Both the position numbers and the translations under genes were made by a program. Positions 50,401 through 63,866 of a stretch of DNA of 64,000 nt are shown piece by piece (within the stretch, counting starts at the first letter, position 1; each line of letters begins with the position of its first letter). The stretch lies in assembly GCF_002078875.1 (NCBI RefSeq), contig NC_034414.1, positions 16,895,428 to 16,959,427 on the forward strand. Reading direction: 5' to 3'. The stretch comes from Numida meleagris (Eukaryota > Chordata > Aves > Galliformes > Numididae). The notes beneath the pieces were generated by a model that did no database searches, was not told the DNA's origin, and worked only from the letters and a program-made list of their open reading frames with translations.

Positions 50401-53400
50401 TTTCTCCTCCTCTCTAGATATCATCCCAGGCCTCACTGTTTACTTCCTTCTAAATAAGCAAATTCATCAGCCTCTAGCAGAAGGCATCTCTGGTAGAATC
50501 ATAGAATTGATTAAGTTGGAAGGGGCCCTTAAAGGCCACCTGATCCAACTCCCCTGAAGTGAACAGGGACACCAATGATCAGGTGCTCAGAGCCTGATCC
50601 AGCCTGACCTTGAATGTCTCCACATATGGGACTTCCACCAGCACAGAAGTACCGCACTGAGCAGAGATCACACCTCTCTTTCACAGTAACATGAGGGGAT
50701 CACTGCAAGAAAGGGCAGTTCTGGAGATATGCAGGAACAGAACGATGGGCAGGAAGCAATAGCTACTTCTGAATTTCACAGTTACTCCTATTTCTACTCC
50801 AGGATGCATTCCAGGCCTTCCACATCAATCCCAGCTTGGTGCAGAAGTTTCTCAAGCCATTACTTATCGGAGAGCTTGCTCCAGGGGAACCCAGCCAGGA
50901 TCGAGATAAAAACGTGAGTATTTGTTAATGAGCTGGGGTTTATTACAGGCAAGCACCACCATTTTTTCCCACTCAGAATATCCTCCAGGTTGATTATAAA
51001 GGGGCCTTTATAGCTGCCTACAGGCAGCTTATCTTGCTGAGACCAGTACCAGCAAAGCTCTGGAGAGCAACCACAATTGTGCTACAAGTAGTAGGAGCAA
51101 TAGGGACCCGTGGGTGAGGAGAAATACGTCCCATTTCAGTGGCTGTGCTTCAGGAGCAGCAACCCAGCAGGTACCATTTCTACCCACTCGACATCCTCAA
51201 GCCAGTTCAATACCCCTCCCAAATAGTTCATTCATTCATCATTCATAGAATCATAGAATGGCCTGGGTTGAAAAGGACCTCAAAGATCATCTAGTTTCAG
51301 CCCCCCTGCTGAGTGCAGGGTCGCCAACCACTAGACCAGGCTGCCCAGAACCACATCCAGCCTGGCCTTGAATGCCTCCAGGGACGGGGCATCCACAACC
51401 TCCCTGGGCAACCTGTTCCAGTGCGTCACCACCCTCTGTGTGAAAAGCTTCCTCCTAATAACTAACCTACATCTCCCCTGTCTCAGTTAAAAACCATCCT
51501 CCCTTGTCCTATCACTATCCACCCTTGTGAACAATCGTTCCCCCTCCTGTTTGTATGCTCCCTTCAAGTATTGGAAGGCCACAGTGAGGTCTCCCTGGAG
51601 CCTTCTCTTCTCCAAACTAAACAAGCCCAGTTCCCTTAACCTTTCCTTGTAGGAGAGGTGCTCCAGCCCTCTCAGGCACTGTGCATGACATGACTAGTTC
51701 TTGCTAAAAAAAAACAACCCTTAATTCCATCCTGTTGTTTATGTCTGGCTATGACCATTGGTATATTTGTATTACTCAGAACGGAAGAGATGATGCTGAT
51801 GGCTCTCTACTACCTGTAAAGCTCATTCAGACAAGTCACCAAGTGTTGTAACTCCCAATATAGCAAGGTAGTGCTGGTTCACAGCATGAGGCAGGAGTTA
51901 CTCTCCTAGCTCAGGGTGCAAAGGGTCAAGACAGACTCAGACCAGCCAGGGTGTTTATTCTTAGGAAAGTGCAATGAAAATCTGTAATAAAACTGTGTCC
52001 TTCCTTACTTCTAATGTAGCCAAACAAAGCAAGAAGTAACCGGGGTCTTTTGCATGGACCTAGTCTTCCTTGGATGCATTCAGACTTGCTTATAAACTGC
52101 ATGCTGTGTCTTGCATGTCCATTTTGCAGTCCCAGCTGGTGGAGGATTTTCGGATCCTGAGGAAGACAGCAGAGGACATGAACTTATTCAGAGCTAGTCC
52201 TTTGTTCTTCTCTCTTTACTTGGCCCATATCATTGCAATGGAAGCATTGGCTTGGCTAATGGTTTCATACTTTGGTACCGGCTGGATCACAACTCTCATC
52301 CTTGCCTGCATCCTTGCAACTTCCCAGGTAAGAAGTAGTAGGCACAGAAATACTGGTTGCCCAAATCGCTACAGAGGAGGTCAGCGAGTGCTGAACTTTT
52401 CTTGTTAGAGCCATCCAACTAGGAAAAACATTCACAACATATCGGCCCCTGTGGTGCCTTCTGGCCACCCCTACACACTGGTCATTATGCTTCACACATT
52501 TTTCTTAACTCCTGTGCCTTCCCTTCTCCAGGAGCTGGAGGCACTGACCTCTTCTCCCTGGTGACAGCAACACAATCGAAGGGAACGGCATGGAGATGCG
52601 TCAAGGGAGGGTTGGGTTGGGTGTCAGAAAAAAGTTCTTCACCTGAGGGTCGTGGGCATGGAACAGGCTACCCAGGGCAGTGGGCACAGCCCTGAACTGC
52701 CAGAGTTCAAGGAGTGTTTGAACACTGCTCTCAGACATAGGGTTTGAATTTTGGGTGGTCTTGTGTGGAGTCTGGGGTTGGACTCAATGGTCCTTGTGGA
52801 TCCCTTCCAACCTGTGTTATTCTGCCTTTCTATGGTTGTATGCTCCCCTCCAGAACCAAAATAGATTTTTCACCCTCTCCAGTTCACTCTCTCCTCTGCC
52901 TTTCTCATGCTCAGAACTTGCCTTCTGTCTCCATTTTCTTTTATGCTCAACTCTGATTTCAAGCAGCTTTACAACTAATTTATTTCCCGTCATTTCAGGC
53001 CCAGGCAGGTTGGCTGCAGCATGACTTTGGACACCTCTCTGTCTTTAAGAAGTCTTCCTGGAACCACATCGTCCACAAGTTTGTGATTGGACACCTGAAG
53101 GTAAAGGTCCTTGTAGACACAGGGGTCTGTGGAAATAGCTGCAGTCACTTTGACTGTGTCAGAGCAGGAACCTGCAGCTCTCAGCCTTTCTACAGTGAGC
53201 AGATGCAGAGAGAATTTTCTGTTTTAAAAGCAAACAGTAGTTTGGGCATAATCAGAACTGCGCTGTTTTAGTGCAGCTACCACTAGAGGAACTGTGCTTT
53301 TACATGGATTAATTCCTTGTTCTTGTGTCTGCCCAGGGTGCTTCTGCAAACTGGTGGAACCATCGTCACTTCCAACATCACGCTAAGCCCAACATATTCA

Positions 53401-56400
53401 AGAAAGACCCAGATGTGAACATGCTGCATGTTTTTGTCCTCGGAGAAACTCAGCCTATTGAGGTAAGGCAAAGTGGCTAAAAAGTGGAAAACGATCGTCC
53501 TTAAAGACATCAGAGAATGCCATTCCAAAACAGGAGTTTGCTGGTCTTGCTAAACCCACTTACAGTCAAGACATCCAAGAGTGCTAAAAAAGCAAATGCT
53601 TCTCCCAGGGATTTCATTTGTCTGTTGAGGTCTGCTGGGAGTTACACCCTCCCAAACATTGGGTTGAAGAGCAGGATTGACTGTATAATTCCCTATCCAT
53701 TTCCTATATATTTCCTAGGAGATATTATTTGGGGATAGCTTAGGAAAAGCAGTAAACAAGAGATAGTAGAAAGTTGTTAAAGAAAACTTCATTCTGCTGT
53801 ATTGAAATATCAACATGAGGGGAAAATATGGTGTTTCTAAGTACTTCGCCAAGAATATTTCAAAACTGATCTTCCATTTCCACAGAACATATCCTTGAAT
53901 GTTTTGGACAATGTCATCTGTACTGGAATATTTGCCATGCATGTGGGAGGATATTGCTTGCATAGAAACAGGAGGACATCTCTGTGGGTTTTTTGTTTGT
54001 TTGTTTCTTGAGGCAAAAATCTGTGGAGATTTTGACTCAGTCAGAGGGCTTAAGCCAGCAAAGCTGAATTGGAAGTTCAAGGCATACAGAAACGTTCTGC
54101 TTGTATAAGCTAGCTGCAAGTGATTGCACTCCTACCTCACTCTAGAGATCTTCAGGCATCATCTAATCTTGAAATAAACATTTTATACAAAGACCAAGAG
54201 TCAGAGCCAGACCAACTGTGAATTTGCTGGGTTACACCAGATTACTGCAGTCAGCTAGTAGAACAGTTTTCTTACATTAGCTGTGTACGAACATGCTGCA
54301 CACTGAATAGTAGGCAGTTGAAGTGTTTTGATTTAATCTGTCCTTCTAGAGCCAAAATGCTTAGAATTTTATAAAAACCTACACGTAGAAAATAAACATT
54401 TGGTCTTTTAAAAAAAAAAAACACAAAATAATTGAACAAGTATTTCTAGTTAAAAACAGCAGCAACAATTACAACAAAAAGATTTGCAGCAAGTACAGTT
54501 CAGGGAAGTACAAAATGAAAAAGCTAATGCTTTCTCAGCCAGTTTTTATCCTATTAAGGAAATAAACCCAGAAATACTTTGGGGACATACACACCGGTAG
54601 ATGGATATGTGTAGAGAATATATTGCGCACGTAGTATTTTCAAGATGCAGAAATGTCTCTTGTATATGACTAAAATGAGAGCCTTCTCCTGGAGCATAAA
54701 AACAGACAGCATCTAGAAAATATAAATTAGCATCTAGCTCTTCACTGTGTTGGTACACCCCATTAGAAAATGCTGTGCTTGATAATTGGGTTTTAAAGTA
54801 GGCTCTGGTCTACTTAAAAGAAAAACGGAAGGTTCTCCATTCTCAGGATGGGATCTGCTCTGCCGACAACACTTTAGCCTGGCTGAAGAACTGGGACACT
54901 GTAAATTCATTGGGCACTCCAGTCCCACGCTCAGCACTCAAGATCACCAGGATGCTCTTTCTGCTGTCTATCCAAAATGTCCCGTCATGGAGATTAATGG
55001 GGCAGTTCCAACTCTTTCCCAGAAAATACAGGGAAAAATTCAATTCCTTTTCTGTCAGTCATCACTAAACAGACTGAATTTGACCAAATTTGTCTTTGGA
55101 GGAACATGTCTGCGTCTGCTATGTGTAGGTGAACCATAGTAACACAGCAATTGGTGCAGAACAGCTCTCAGGGACAGCACACTACTTCCAGTCAGGTCAA
55201 ACTAGCAACACAAGCATTGTAGACTTAAATACACTTATATGACTTCCTGTGTAAATAGCAAAGGACCACACTAGTTTTTCCACTGTTGGTAAAGTACAAC
55301 TTTACAAACCCCTGGCAGATGGCAGGGTTCACGGGGCTGATGGCTGCAGAAGTCAGAAAGAGCTGGTGGCTGGGACATTTGGGTGGAAGAACCAAAGTTC
55401 AGTACCTTTCTCTGCTAATGGTATCCTTCCTAAGAACTTACCAAAGGTCAGACTTCATTATGCCTTAGAATCATAAATATTGGAAAAGACCGCCAAGATC
55501 ATCTAGTCCAACCATCTAAGTCTTGCATTTGTATTGGTGATAATGGAAAAATGGCAGTTCTAAGCACAGCCATAGGCAAGGCAGGAAGAGCAGAAATGCA
55601 TGAAAATGCCGTCAGGTTCACAAATACAAAGAAACTGTCAAAATCAAGAGAGAAGGCTTTAAAAAGGAATTTTTAACACAGGAGCATTATGAAGTCAGGA
55701 TATTTACCCATAATAAAATACTTTCTAGCTTTGAAGGTGTGGGAATTTGGTCAAAACTCTCGAGTCAATGAAGAAGTACTGCAGATAATGTTCTCTTACA
55801 CATGGGTGCTATTGTCCAAGACTGAGATTTCTCATCTTTGTCCCGCAGTATGGCAAGAAGAAGCTGAAGTACCTGCCTTACAACCACCAGCACGAGTACT
55901 TCTTCCTCAGTGAGTATCTGCACTGTGCTCCTCCTCCTTCCCTTTGGTCAAGGGAACTGAATGTCAGTTGAATTTCCAGCTCTACTGTGTTAGCAGAACA
56001 ATGCATAAGTCTCAACTCGTATTTCCTTTCCCAAGACCTACAGTCCCATTAATTGTGTACCTGTGCAGGCCTCAAAATCAATTCAGTTTATTCTCATGGA
56101 TATCCAAGCACTTTTAGTGTTGCCAGTGTGGCTATAGAAAGCAAGACAAGCAGCTGAGACTGGGAAGTAACCTCTGTGTGAGAGGCTCAATGGAATACCC
56201 GCATGCGATGTCAAGATGAACAGGTGTGAACCAGAGCCTCCTTCACAGAGAAGTCACCTGTTGCTGTCACCAGCACATCACTTCTACCAGCGCTAGGCAG
56301 ACTTCCCCAGAAACAGTTCCTAAATCACCAGCTCACTCTCATGTCACATGCTTTTCTGCCTCTCTGATGTCCGAAACATTTCCCTTTCCTTTGCAGTCTT

Positions 56401-59400
56401 CCCACCTCTGCTCATCCCCGTGTATTTCCAAATCCAAATCATCTCAACCATGATCAAGCGCAGGTTCTGGGCGGTGAGTGACATGTTCCCTCAGTCTTTG
56501 TGGGCTCTGACACTTCAGTAGGGGGGAGGCCAGTGGTCTCTCCAAGGCAAAAGGCCTGGCGGAGGGAGGGTGGGAAGGGATTGCACTATGCTGCACTAAT
56601 GATCTAGTGTCCCTAACGTTACCAGCAGTATGGAATGGTATGAAATAGGCTAAGAGATGCCTCATGTTTTCTCTCTTCCCCTAGGACCTGGCCTGGGCCA
56701 TCAGCTACTACATGCGCTATTTCATCACATACATCCCATTCTATGGCATTCTGGGATCCCTGTCTCTCCTCACTTTTGTCAGGTAGGAGACAAAGGACCT
56801 CCAGTGTTGGGCTAACCAAGCCCCAGCTCTGCTATGGCCCACAGGCCTTCCTCATGTAGGCTCTCTGCAGTCATTAACCTCACTGTGCGTTGTTTTCATT
56901 AGGTATTCCTACCGTTTTGCTTTCTTCCCAACATCTACCAGTTCTACCTCTTCTGAGCGGAGCTTGGTTCTGGTGCTCAGCACTTTCCTCAGCCCTTGTG
57001 ATGGTTCAGCCAGGATTCTTGTTTCTTTCCTCGCTTCCCATTCTCACACACTGCCCCATCCCAACACTTATGCATTTTCCACACTGGCCAAGGCTGGACC
57101 CTTCCATAGTGCCTTGAGCCAAACTCTTCCCAGCTCACTTGGAAGGTGCCTTGTGAGCCCTCCTGAGCACCAGAATGGAAACGCTCTCCACTTCTCTCAT
57201 GCAGAATAGCTCATGGCCTGTACACTACACGCACGCATCATTGCTTCTACGCAGAGGTCAGTGCCTCAGAAATCTGTTTTACATCACAGATCAGTGCTCC
57301 TACGTTCCAACAGACCCCTCCAAAACTACCTCTCAGCACTCCTTACATCTATGGAGAGGTAGTTCTTGTGTGTCTTGATTCTGCCCCTTTATTGTTACCA
57401 AGCCCCACGAGGAGCTGCTGTTGATTGTTGCTGTATGACGGATGGAAAGTTCAGTGAGAGATCTGAAAACATGAACTACAAGCATGGGCTGCCAAAATGC
57501 ATCAGGCATGGCAGGGTTGGGAAGCTTACTCACTGCACGGTTACACTATTCCAGATGGTAGCACTGAATTTGTATTCCTGTTTTGCATGTAATATCTGCA
57601 GCTCTCTGGCTAATACCAAAGGATGGCATTTAGTCCCACAGTCAGCATTAGTTTTAGGAAAACATTTCATCAGAGTGAAAAACATTTTCCAAAAAAAAAA
57701 CCATCTTTAAAGTGAAATGAAATGGCAACAGATACGCAAAAGCCTTCGCAAAATCTGGAGGTTTGCCTCCAGAAAACGTAACGTCACTGTTCATGACTGA
57801 AGTTTTCATAGGCTCAGAATGCTGGTCCTGTTTTTTCTAAGAACTTCAAAAGACAGACATCTGTGTAAACACATAGCCAAAATTTTTGATCTGGCTGGAT
57901 TCAACAACTGACAACAACTGACCTAGTATCTCCAAAAATTTTGTATTTTGATCAAGCTGAAAATGCAAGATGAAGGGTATTCCCCTTGCAAAATTGCTTC
58001 CAGTTCCTCATAAAGGTTCAGCAGGAGATGGTTCCCTATTGCTATAGTTTTGTTATACTCAAGTCAGTAAAAGAAGAGCCCCAGGAGCTTTAGAGAACAA
58101 TGCACCATTGTAGTCAGCTCTCCCATGGCTCCGAGCAATAAGGATGTGCAATGAGGGCCACCACTCTCAGTCTAAATACAGAAGGCTTAAAGTCGAATAA
58201 AAACATTTCATTTTGTTTTGACCCCAGATTTGAGTAATGAGTAAAAAGTTGAGATTGTTCTAATTAGCTGACAGATGACATCAACAGTCTTATTCATCCT
58301 CTGAAGGACAGACGAAAATACTGGAAAAACAAACTATCAAAATCCAGACTTCCAAACAGCTCTGAGATGGCGCTGTTTAATTAGCTTACCCCAGTCAGTG
58401 ATTATATGAGATTACTGCTGGTTACATTACAGTGATTGCTGAAATTACTGGTGAAAGCAGAGCATCAGATGATCTCCTTTTTCTAGTCCGTAGGCTTGCT
58501 TTCTGAAAAAGGATGCTTCTGAACAACTGCCTTGCAACATACATCTCAGTCTCAGCATAGTGAAACAGCTTTAGGTAAATAGAAGTGCATTTCTGTAGAC
58601 TGTTCTCCAGGGGCTAAAATTGTGATTCACACCATAAGCAATAAACAAGCCACTGTAAAGTTCACAATTCAGAATTATTGTAAAGTTACAGAGAGAACAA
58701 AGAGAAACTGGGAGCCCCAGAGTGCTAAATCTGACAACCAGGTAGTTAACACCAATAAGCAGGTGGACTTTGAAACTGTTGCATATCCAGTGAGCAATTG
58801 GAAAGAAAATCAACTCAGAGAATTTCCAAATTGTGGCTTCTTTTTCTCAGGTAGTTGGATTACAGAATCACAATCACTAAGGCTGAAAAAGACCTCTAAG
58901 ATCACCAAGTCCAACCACCAACCCATCCCACTGACCATGTCTCTCAGTGCTACATCTCCACGGTTTTTGAACACCTACCTCCAGGGATGGTGACCCCACC
59001 ACCTCCCTGGGCAGCCTGTGCCAATGTCTCACCACTCTTTTGGAGAAAAAAAAGTTCCTAATGGTGCTCCTCAATATTAGATCTTTATTTAGATAAAGGT
59101 GAAATTAGCATGAAAGATCGATCCACTTCTGAGGAAGGAGAGGGATAATTGCATTAGTCCCAGAGGTATAAAGAGAAAAAGAGAAATTCATTGCAGAAGT
59201 GATTCTCTCTGGTTTCAGTAGGAAGAGGTGTTTAGTTTTGTATCTTGGGGAAACATTTTTCTCACATGCTCTGTGTGCCGCTGCTCCCTGCAAACACCAT
59301 CCATTTGCCTCAGATCCTGGTCTGCATTATAAAATGTCGTGTTTTTTTGTCTGTATGTTTCTGAAGGTTTCTGGAGAGCCACTGGTTTGTGTGGGTCACA

Positions 59401-62400
59401 CAGATGAATCACATTCCAATGGAAATTGATTGTGAGAAGCACAAAGACTGGCTTAGCTCTCAGGTAACAAGGAGGGAAAAGAATACCTCTGATTCCACTC
59501 GCCCCAAACTAGATTAGAAATTTACTCAAAGAGTGGATGGATTACCAAATAATCCCCTGACAAAGGTACAAGGTGCTACAGCAGAGTCTCTGCCCACGAC
59601 CTCTTCCATAAAGATCACAGAATTGCAGTATCGTTAAGGTTGGAAAAGACCACTAAGATCATCTAGTCCAACCATCAACTGATCCCAACCATTTGTTTTC
59701 CCCAAAGTCAGCAGTGCTCGTTCCAGGCATGGAAGTCCAAACTTCTGTATTGACTTTGATAGTCAGAAGGTTACATTTTGTTTCTTCAGCTCTGAGGCAG
59801 TATCAGGTGCAGGCATGGTGTACATAGGCATACACATATGAGCAAAGAGAAATGCCTCAATAGAAATCACCTGCTGGTGCTAAATGATACTTTAAACCAA
59901 CATGCTATGCCTGTGCTGAAAACCCATCAACTCCAATCAAAGAAAGAGCTCAGTATGTTTCTAAAGTTTGTAGTTTTCTAAAGGAATAAGGGCTGAAATG
60001 AAAATGTACTGCTTTCTACATATAAATCTCTTTAATGCCTGGTCAGACAAATGCACGCATTTTATTTGTGGTGGTACAAGCCTCATTCAGACCTAGAGGA
60101 TAACAACAGCATCTTTGTCACTGACTATATGAATTTTGTATTACTGAGCTGAGACAAGCTCAGGCACACTGGACAATAACTAGATGGGATGCTAGATGGG
60201 ATGGAAAAAGTAGGCTTCCTGTGTCCATGGTGTTTTCTTCTCCAGTTTCCCATCCTGATACTGTTGTTAACCATCTGGTCTCCATCTAGATAGGCTGAGA
60301 TTAAGGACCCTGTCCTTGGGCTGATACGTCACCAAACATGACTATCTCCCTGCATTGTCCCTTGATCACTGTTCAAACCTGCATGGCATTTGTCAGCACA
60401 ACAGCTGATAGCAAGCCCTGAACCAGGATTAAATCTTTCCATGCTGCAGTCAGCTATCTCAGAGTGGCAACCTTCTGCACAATGACTGCTCATAGTAGAG
60501 AAAGATACATTTTGTTCTCCAGCCCACGCCACAGGCAAGAGGAGCTTTGTGCTGATTTTAGGGTGACTAATTCACAGCTATTAGGGTCACTAGCATTCAC
60601 AGCTGCTTTCTTGCCTCCACAGCTGGCAGCCACCTGCAATATTGAGCAGTCCTTTTTCAACGACTGGTTCACCGGGCACCTGAACTTTCAAATCGAGCAC
60701 CAGTGAGTATGGACCCAGTATCATTTGGCCATTACCAGGCTGTCAAAACACTGGACTTGTGGCAAGGGGTGGTCTGCTAAAAACATATGTGTGAGGTGGG
60801 ACAGCATCACAGAGAAGCCCAGGTTGGAAGGGATCTCAGAGATGATCAGGCCCAAACTTTCATGGTGAAAGCAGGGCATACACAAGATTGTCTAACACCT
60901 TCTCTAATCAGACCTTGCAAATCTCAAGTGTTGAGCCCACCCCATCCCTGGGAAAGTTATTCCAATGATTGAGTGTTCTCATAGTGAAAAGATTTTCCTC
61001 TTATGTCCAATTGGAATCTTCTCCTGTGCAACCTGTACCAATTGCCTCTTGTCCTTCCCATGTGGTGCCTTATAAAAGGAGTTTCCATCTTCTCTGTAGC
61101 CACCCTTTAAATACAGGAACATAGCGATGAGGTCTCCCCGAGCCCTGCTTTCCTCTGGGCTGAACAAACCTGGTTCTCTCAGCCTTTCACACATGGCAGG
61201 CTCTCCATTACTCTGATCATCTCAGTGACCCTTCTTTGGAGGGTGGCTCTCTCTTCAGAGGTGTCCACTTGCTCTTTGGAGCACTATCATGTTCGAAGCA
61301 AAGACAGCCTCAAACTACTGGGGACCATTGTCACTATAGGCACAGCCTCTTTTTCTTGACTACCCAATACTTGAGCTTTCACTCTCACAATTTTAATTTG
61401 GGTTTTAGCTAAGTCATTGGTACAAGATACAAAGGCTATGGACTTAGATACTAAAGCTCAAGAAGTTATCTTAGGATACATTTCAGAAATTTCCTCTCCC
61501 TAAATAAAAGGGCTTCAGTTTTATGTCTGGAGGCAACTGTGTGAGACTGTACATACTGCTGAGCACCAGGTTTCAGGAAGGGTATTAAAACCAGGGCAGT
61601 CTGTTGCCAGTGCAAAATATAAGAGAGACCACATTTAGGGTAAAGCTACTGGTTGGGACTCAGCTTAGGAAATCTCCATTGAACAGTATAGGGTAGAGTG
61701 ACCCCAGGTTCTCTACCTGTTTCTCTGTTTCATGAGATGGAAAATGGGGCCACTGATGATTCAGTTTGGCAAGAAACAATTAGCGCTGTCCAAAGCAAAT
61801 GGGCAAATCTCAACAGAGCGAGGCTGCTTCCTCACTCCTGCTTCCTTCACATTGCACTTGTAGCATCGTCTACTACATAAACTGACTTTCATTGTCTCTC
61901 TTAAACACAGCTTTGTTCTGAGGCCTGACAGAGCAGCAGGAGAATCAATGTATTCTGTTTTCACAAGCCTCCTTGAAACAGTACTGTAAAGCACCGATCT
62001 CTCTCTGCCTCTCTTTCTTCTGTCTACTTGTGCAGCTCGAGAGGGCATTAATAATTGGCCCCTATGAGAAGGCAGGTGGAGATGCCCATCCCTTGGGATT
62101 AGTCTCTAGTGTTCTCTCAGATTTGTTTTCTCTTTCTCCATTCAAGCCTGTTCCCAACAATGCCACGGCACAATTTCTGGAAAATCAAGCCTTTGGTGAA
62201 GTCGTTATGTGCCAAGTATGGAGTCCAATATGAAGAGAAGCCTCTTGGAAAAGCATTTGTAGACATAGTTGGGTAAGGTTCTTTTAATACCATCAGCATC
62301 TTGCAATTCACTGTCACACAAGCATCCTATCATTTCTACTACAGAGTATTTGGGACATTATAGACTTTTGAGAAATAGCATATCAGTATTTTGTAAGCTG

Positions 62401-62864
62401 GTGTCACTAGGGTCATAACTTTCACATCAAAGCCCAAGGAATACCTGCAGAAATGTTGATTCATCAGAAATGGCACAGCCGCACAGCTCCACTGATGTAG
62501 CGGACCAATGCCAGATTACAACTGACATGGGAATGGGAAGATGCTTCACTGAATGGTGGGCAGAAAAAAAAAAAAACAACCAAAAGTGCTGTCCCCCAAA
62601 GCTGCTTATGCAACCAGAGCACTTCTGTCAATGTACTTTGAAACTGGTCTCTTTGGGGCCCCAAAGAGCAACATAGGCAGCTCCTCTGGTGTACTGGGGG
62701 AGGACATTTTGTGGGCTTCACGCTCAGACTCAGTAACAGAGTTCTCCCTTGCAGGAACAAAATGGCAGAGGTTTACAAGCCAAACAAACCTCTCTCCATT
62801 TTCTTTCCCCAGGTCACTAAAGAAATCTGGAGACTTATGGCTGGATGCTTACCTCCACAAGTGA
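46889..62864 (+). CDS. FADS2: FADS2, acyl-CoA delta-6 desaturase, 12 exons, 444 aa
   Basis: FADS2 catalyses the first, usually rate-limiting step of long-chain PUFA synthesis: delta-6 desaturation of linoleoyl- and alpha-linolenoyl-CoA in the ER membrane. The joined protein is 444 residues, the same length as human FADS2, with motifs at the same positions: HPGG 53-56, probable haem partner His76, HDFGH 180-184, HFQHH 217-221 and QIEHH 382-386. Hydrophobic stretches near 131-152, 157-176, 270-285 and 305-327 fit the two membrane hairpins. It starts MGKGG and ends WLDAYLHK, both typical of FADS2, and its exon 5 has 42 codons against 43 in FADS1. Small peculiarities are HCAGEDAT after the HPGG region, where mammals have HYAGEDAT, and Gly428 at the exon 11/12 junction where human has Arg. 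The delta-6 assignment is by orthology; FADS2 enzymes of other vertebrates can also have delta-8 or delta-4 activity. Confidence 0.96.
49508..49715 (-). mobile_element. CR1 LINE 3' fragment in FADS2 intron 1
   Basis: It has an inverted tail, then AGGTTGGAAAAGACCACTAAG and CACCTCCAGGGACGCTGACTC. It is very similar to the copy at 35073-35400. Confidence 0.9.
50494..50660 (-). mobile_element. CR1 LINE 3' fragment in FADS2 intron 1
   Basis: AGAATCATAGAATTGATTAAG is followed by GGAAGGGGCCCTTAAAGGCC and AGCCTGACCTTGAATGTCTCC. It ends about 140 bp before exon 2. Confidence 0.85.
51244..51695 (-). mobile_element. CR1 LINE 3' fragment in FADS2 intron 2
   Basis: This is a long copy with the inverted tail, GGCCTTGAATGCCTCCAGGG, GTGAAAAGCTTCCTCCTAA and a GGTCTCCCTGGAGCCTTCTC block close to the CR1 consensus. 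Confidence 0.92.
52590..52835 (+). mobile_element. CR1 LINE 3' fragment in FADS2 intron 3
   Basis: Sense phrases include AAAAAGTTCTTCACCTGAGGG, GGTTGGACTCAATGGTCCTTG and a 3' end TTATTCTGCCTTTCTATGG. It is a different CR1 subtype from most others here. Confidence 0.8.
55468..55525 (-). mobile_element. Short CR1 LINE remnant in FADS2 intron 5
   Basis: AGAATCATAAATATTGGAAAAG and ATCATCTAGTCCAACCATC are the inverted CR1 3' end. Confidence 0.75.
58862..59060 (-). mobile_element. CR1 LINE 3' fragment in FADS2 intron 8
   Basis: It has an inverted tail, ATCACCAAGTCCAACCACC, CACCTCCCTGGGCAGCCTG and CTCACCACTCTTTTGGAG. Confidence 0.88.
59615..59695 (-). mobile_element. Short CR1 LINE 3' fragment in FADS2 intron 9
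   Basis: GTTGGAAAAGACCACTAAG followed by ATCATCTAGTCCAACCATC is the inverted CR1 3' end. Confidence 0.8.
60805..61265 (-). mobile_element. Old, diverged CR1 LINE fragment in FADS2 intron 10
   Basis: It follows the CR1 order (GGTTGGAAGGGATCTCAGAG, AGTGAAAAGATTTTCCTCTT, GATGAGGTCTCCCCGAGCC, CTGGGCTGAACAAACC) but with many changes, so it is older than the other copies. Confidence 0.8.
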
Positions 62865-63866
62865 TCTTGAGTCTTAATGGGGAGGTGTGAATCACAGGGA
62901 GGGATGGGGGTGAGGGGGAAGATCACATACGTGTCTTTTACTATCAGAATTCAGTCTATTTCTATGTGCACAGTTTGAGGGGAGTTTCCTGTCTTGTGAG
63001 CTGCTACTGGTGTGAGCTCAAGCAACCTGCTAAATCCAAACAGACGTGAAATGCACTTGGCGTAGCCTTCAGAGGACAAGACCCAACGCACAAATGGAAG
63101 GGTGGGAGAGAAAAACGGAGAGAAGTGTCTAAAAAGGAGACATTTAGCATCTGCCCTCCACCATCTCTCCACTATTCATTCATTCTCACTCTGCCTAGAG
63201 CACACAAGCCCCTGATTCACACACACGACTTGTTAGACTTCAGCAAGCCCAAGGACAATCCTAGGCCACCCGTGCCAGCTCTGCTGCAGGAACCTCACCC
63301 CACGGGGCCCAGCAGCCATACGCTGTGGCTTTCAGTCCTGCTCATAAGCAAAGCATACTAATTGCCCATCAATCCAGTGTAACCGCAGATGTTTTTTTCA
63401 CCTGAGCAGAGCTTCAGCAACACCCAGTTCTGCCTGTCTGCACATGCCCAGGAGAAACCAGGGCTGCTTCTCTTGTCGGAGGCCTGGGCTGTGCGCCCTG
63501 CTCCTGAGATCAATCAGCAAAGAAAATGCATTCTTTCTGGAGGAGGAGAAGCTCCCCAGACACTCAGCCTGACCCCAGGTCCTATGGGAGGTGGCTGAAG
63601 GCAGAACTGACCACGCTGTGCCGGTGATGTGAAACCTCCCACAGAAACATCTTACAGTTTCCTTAAAACTCTATTTCCTGTCCGGTATCTAACAGCCAAA
63701 ACCCATGAATGGTTTAACCAGAGGATATAGATGAACAGCTTCCAGTCGCTTCACTAGCAGGCAACCCAATCCCAAGACCACTCTGGGTAAATCAAGACCT
63801 TTGGGTTCAGCTGTAACACAGTGGAAGAGACAGATTCTGTACAATAAAGAGCCATAGTTTCAACAG
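62865..63866 (+). other. FADS2: Probable FADS2 3' UTR
   Basis: The roughly 1 kb after the TGA stop holds no recognisable gene or repeat and runs to an AATAAA at 63843-63848. A cleavage site shortly after that hexamer would give a 3' UTR of about 1 kb. The end point is inferred. Confidence 0.5.
63843..63848 (+). terminator. FADS2: Probable FADS2 poly(A) signal AATAAA
   Basis: This is a canonical hexamer about 980 nt downstream of the stop codon on the gene strand. I saw no earlier AATAAA between the stop and this point. Confidence 0.5.

Larger units (their letters stand above)
46889..62864 (+). other. FADS2: Exon map of FADS2
   Basis: Coding exons are 46889-47095, 50803-50913, 52130-52327, 52999-53100, 53337-53462, 55849-55909, 56397-56473, 56685-56782, 59367-59463, 60623-60702, 62147-62272 and 62813-62864. 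Lengths are 207, 111, 198, 102, 126, 61, 77, 98, 97, 80, 126 and 52 nt, 1335 nt in total including the TGA stop. All introns are GT-AG. Intron 1 is the longest at about 3.7 kb and begins inside the CpG island. CR1 fragments lie in introns 1, 2, 3, 5, 8, 9 and 10. Confidence 0.95.
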
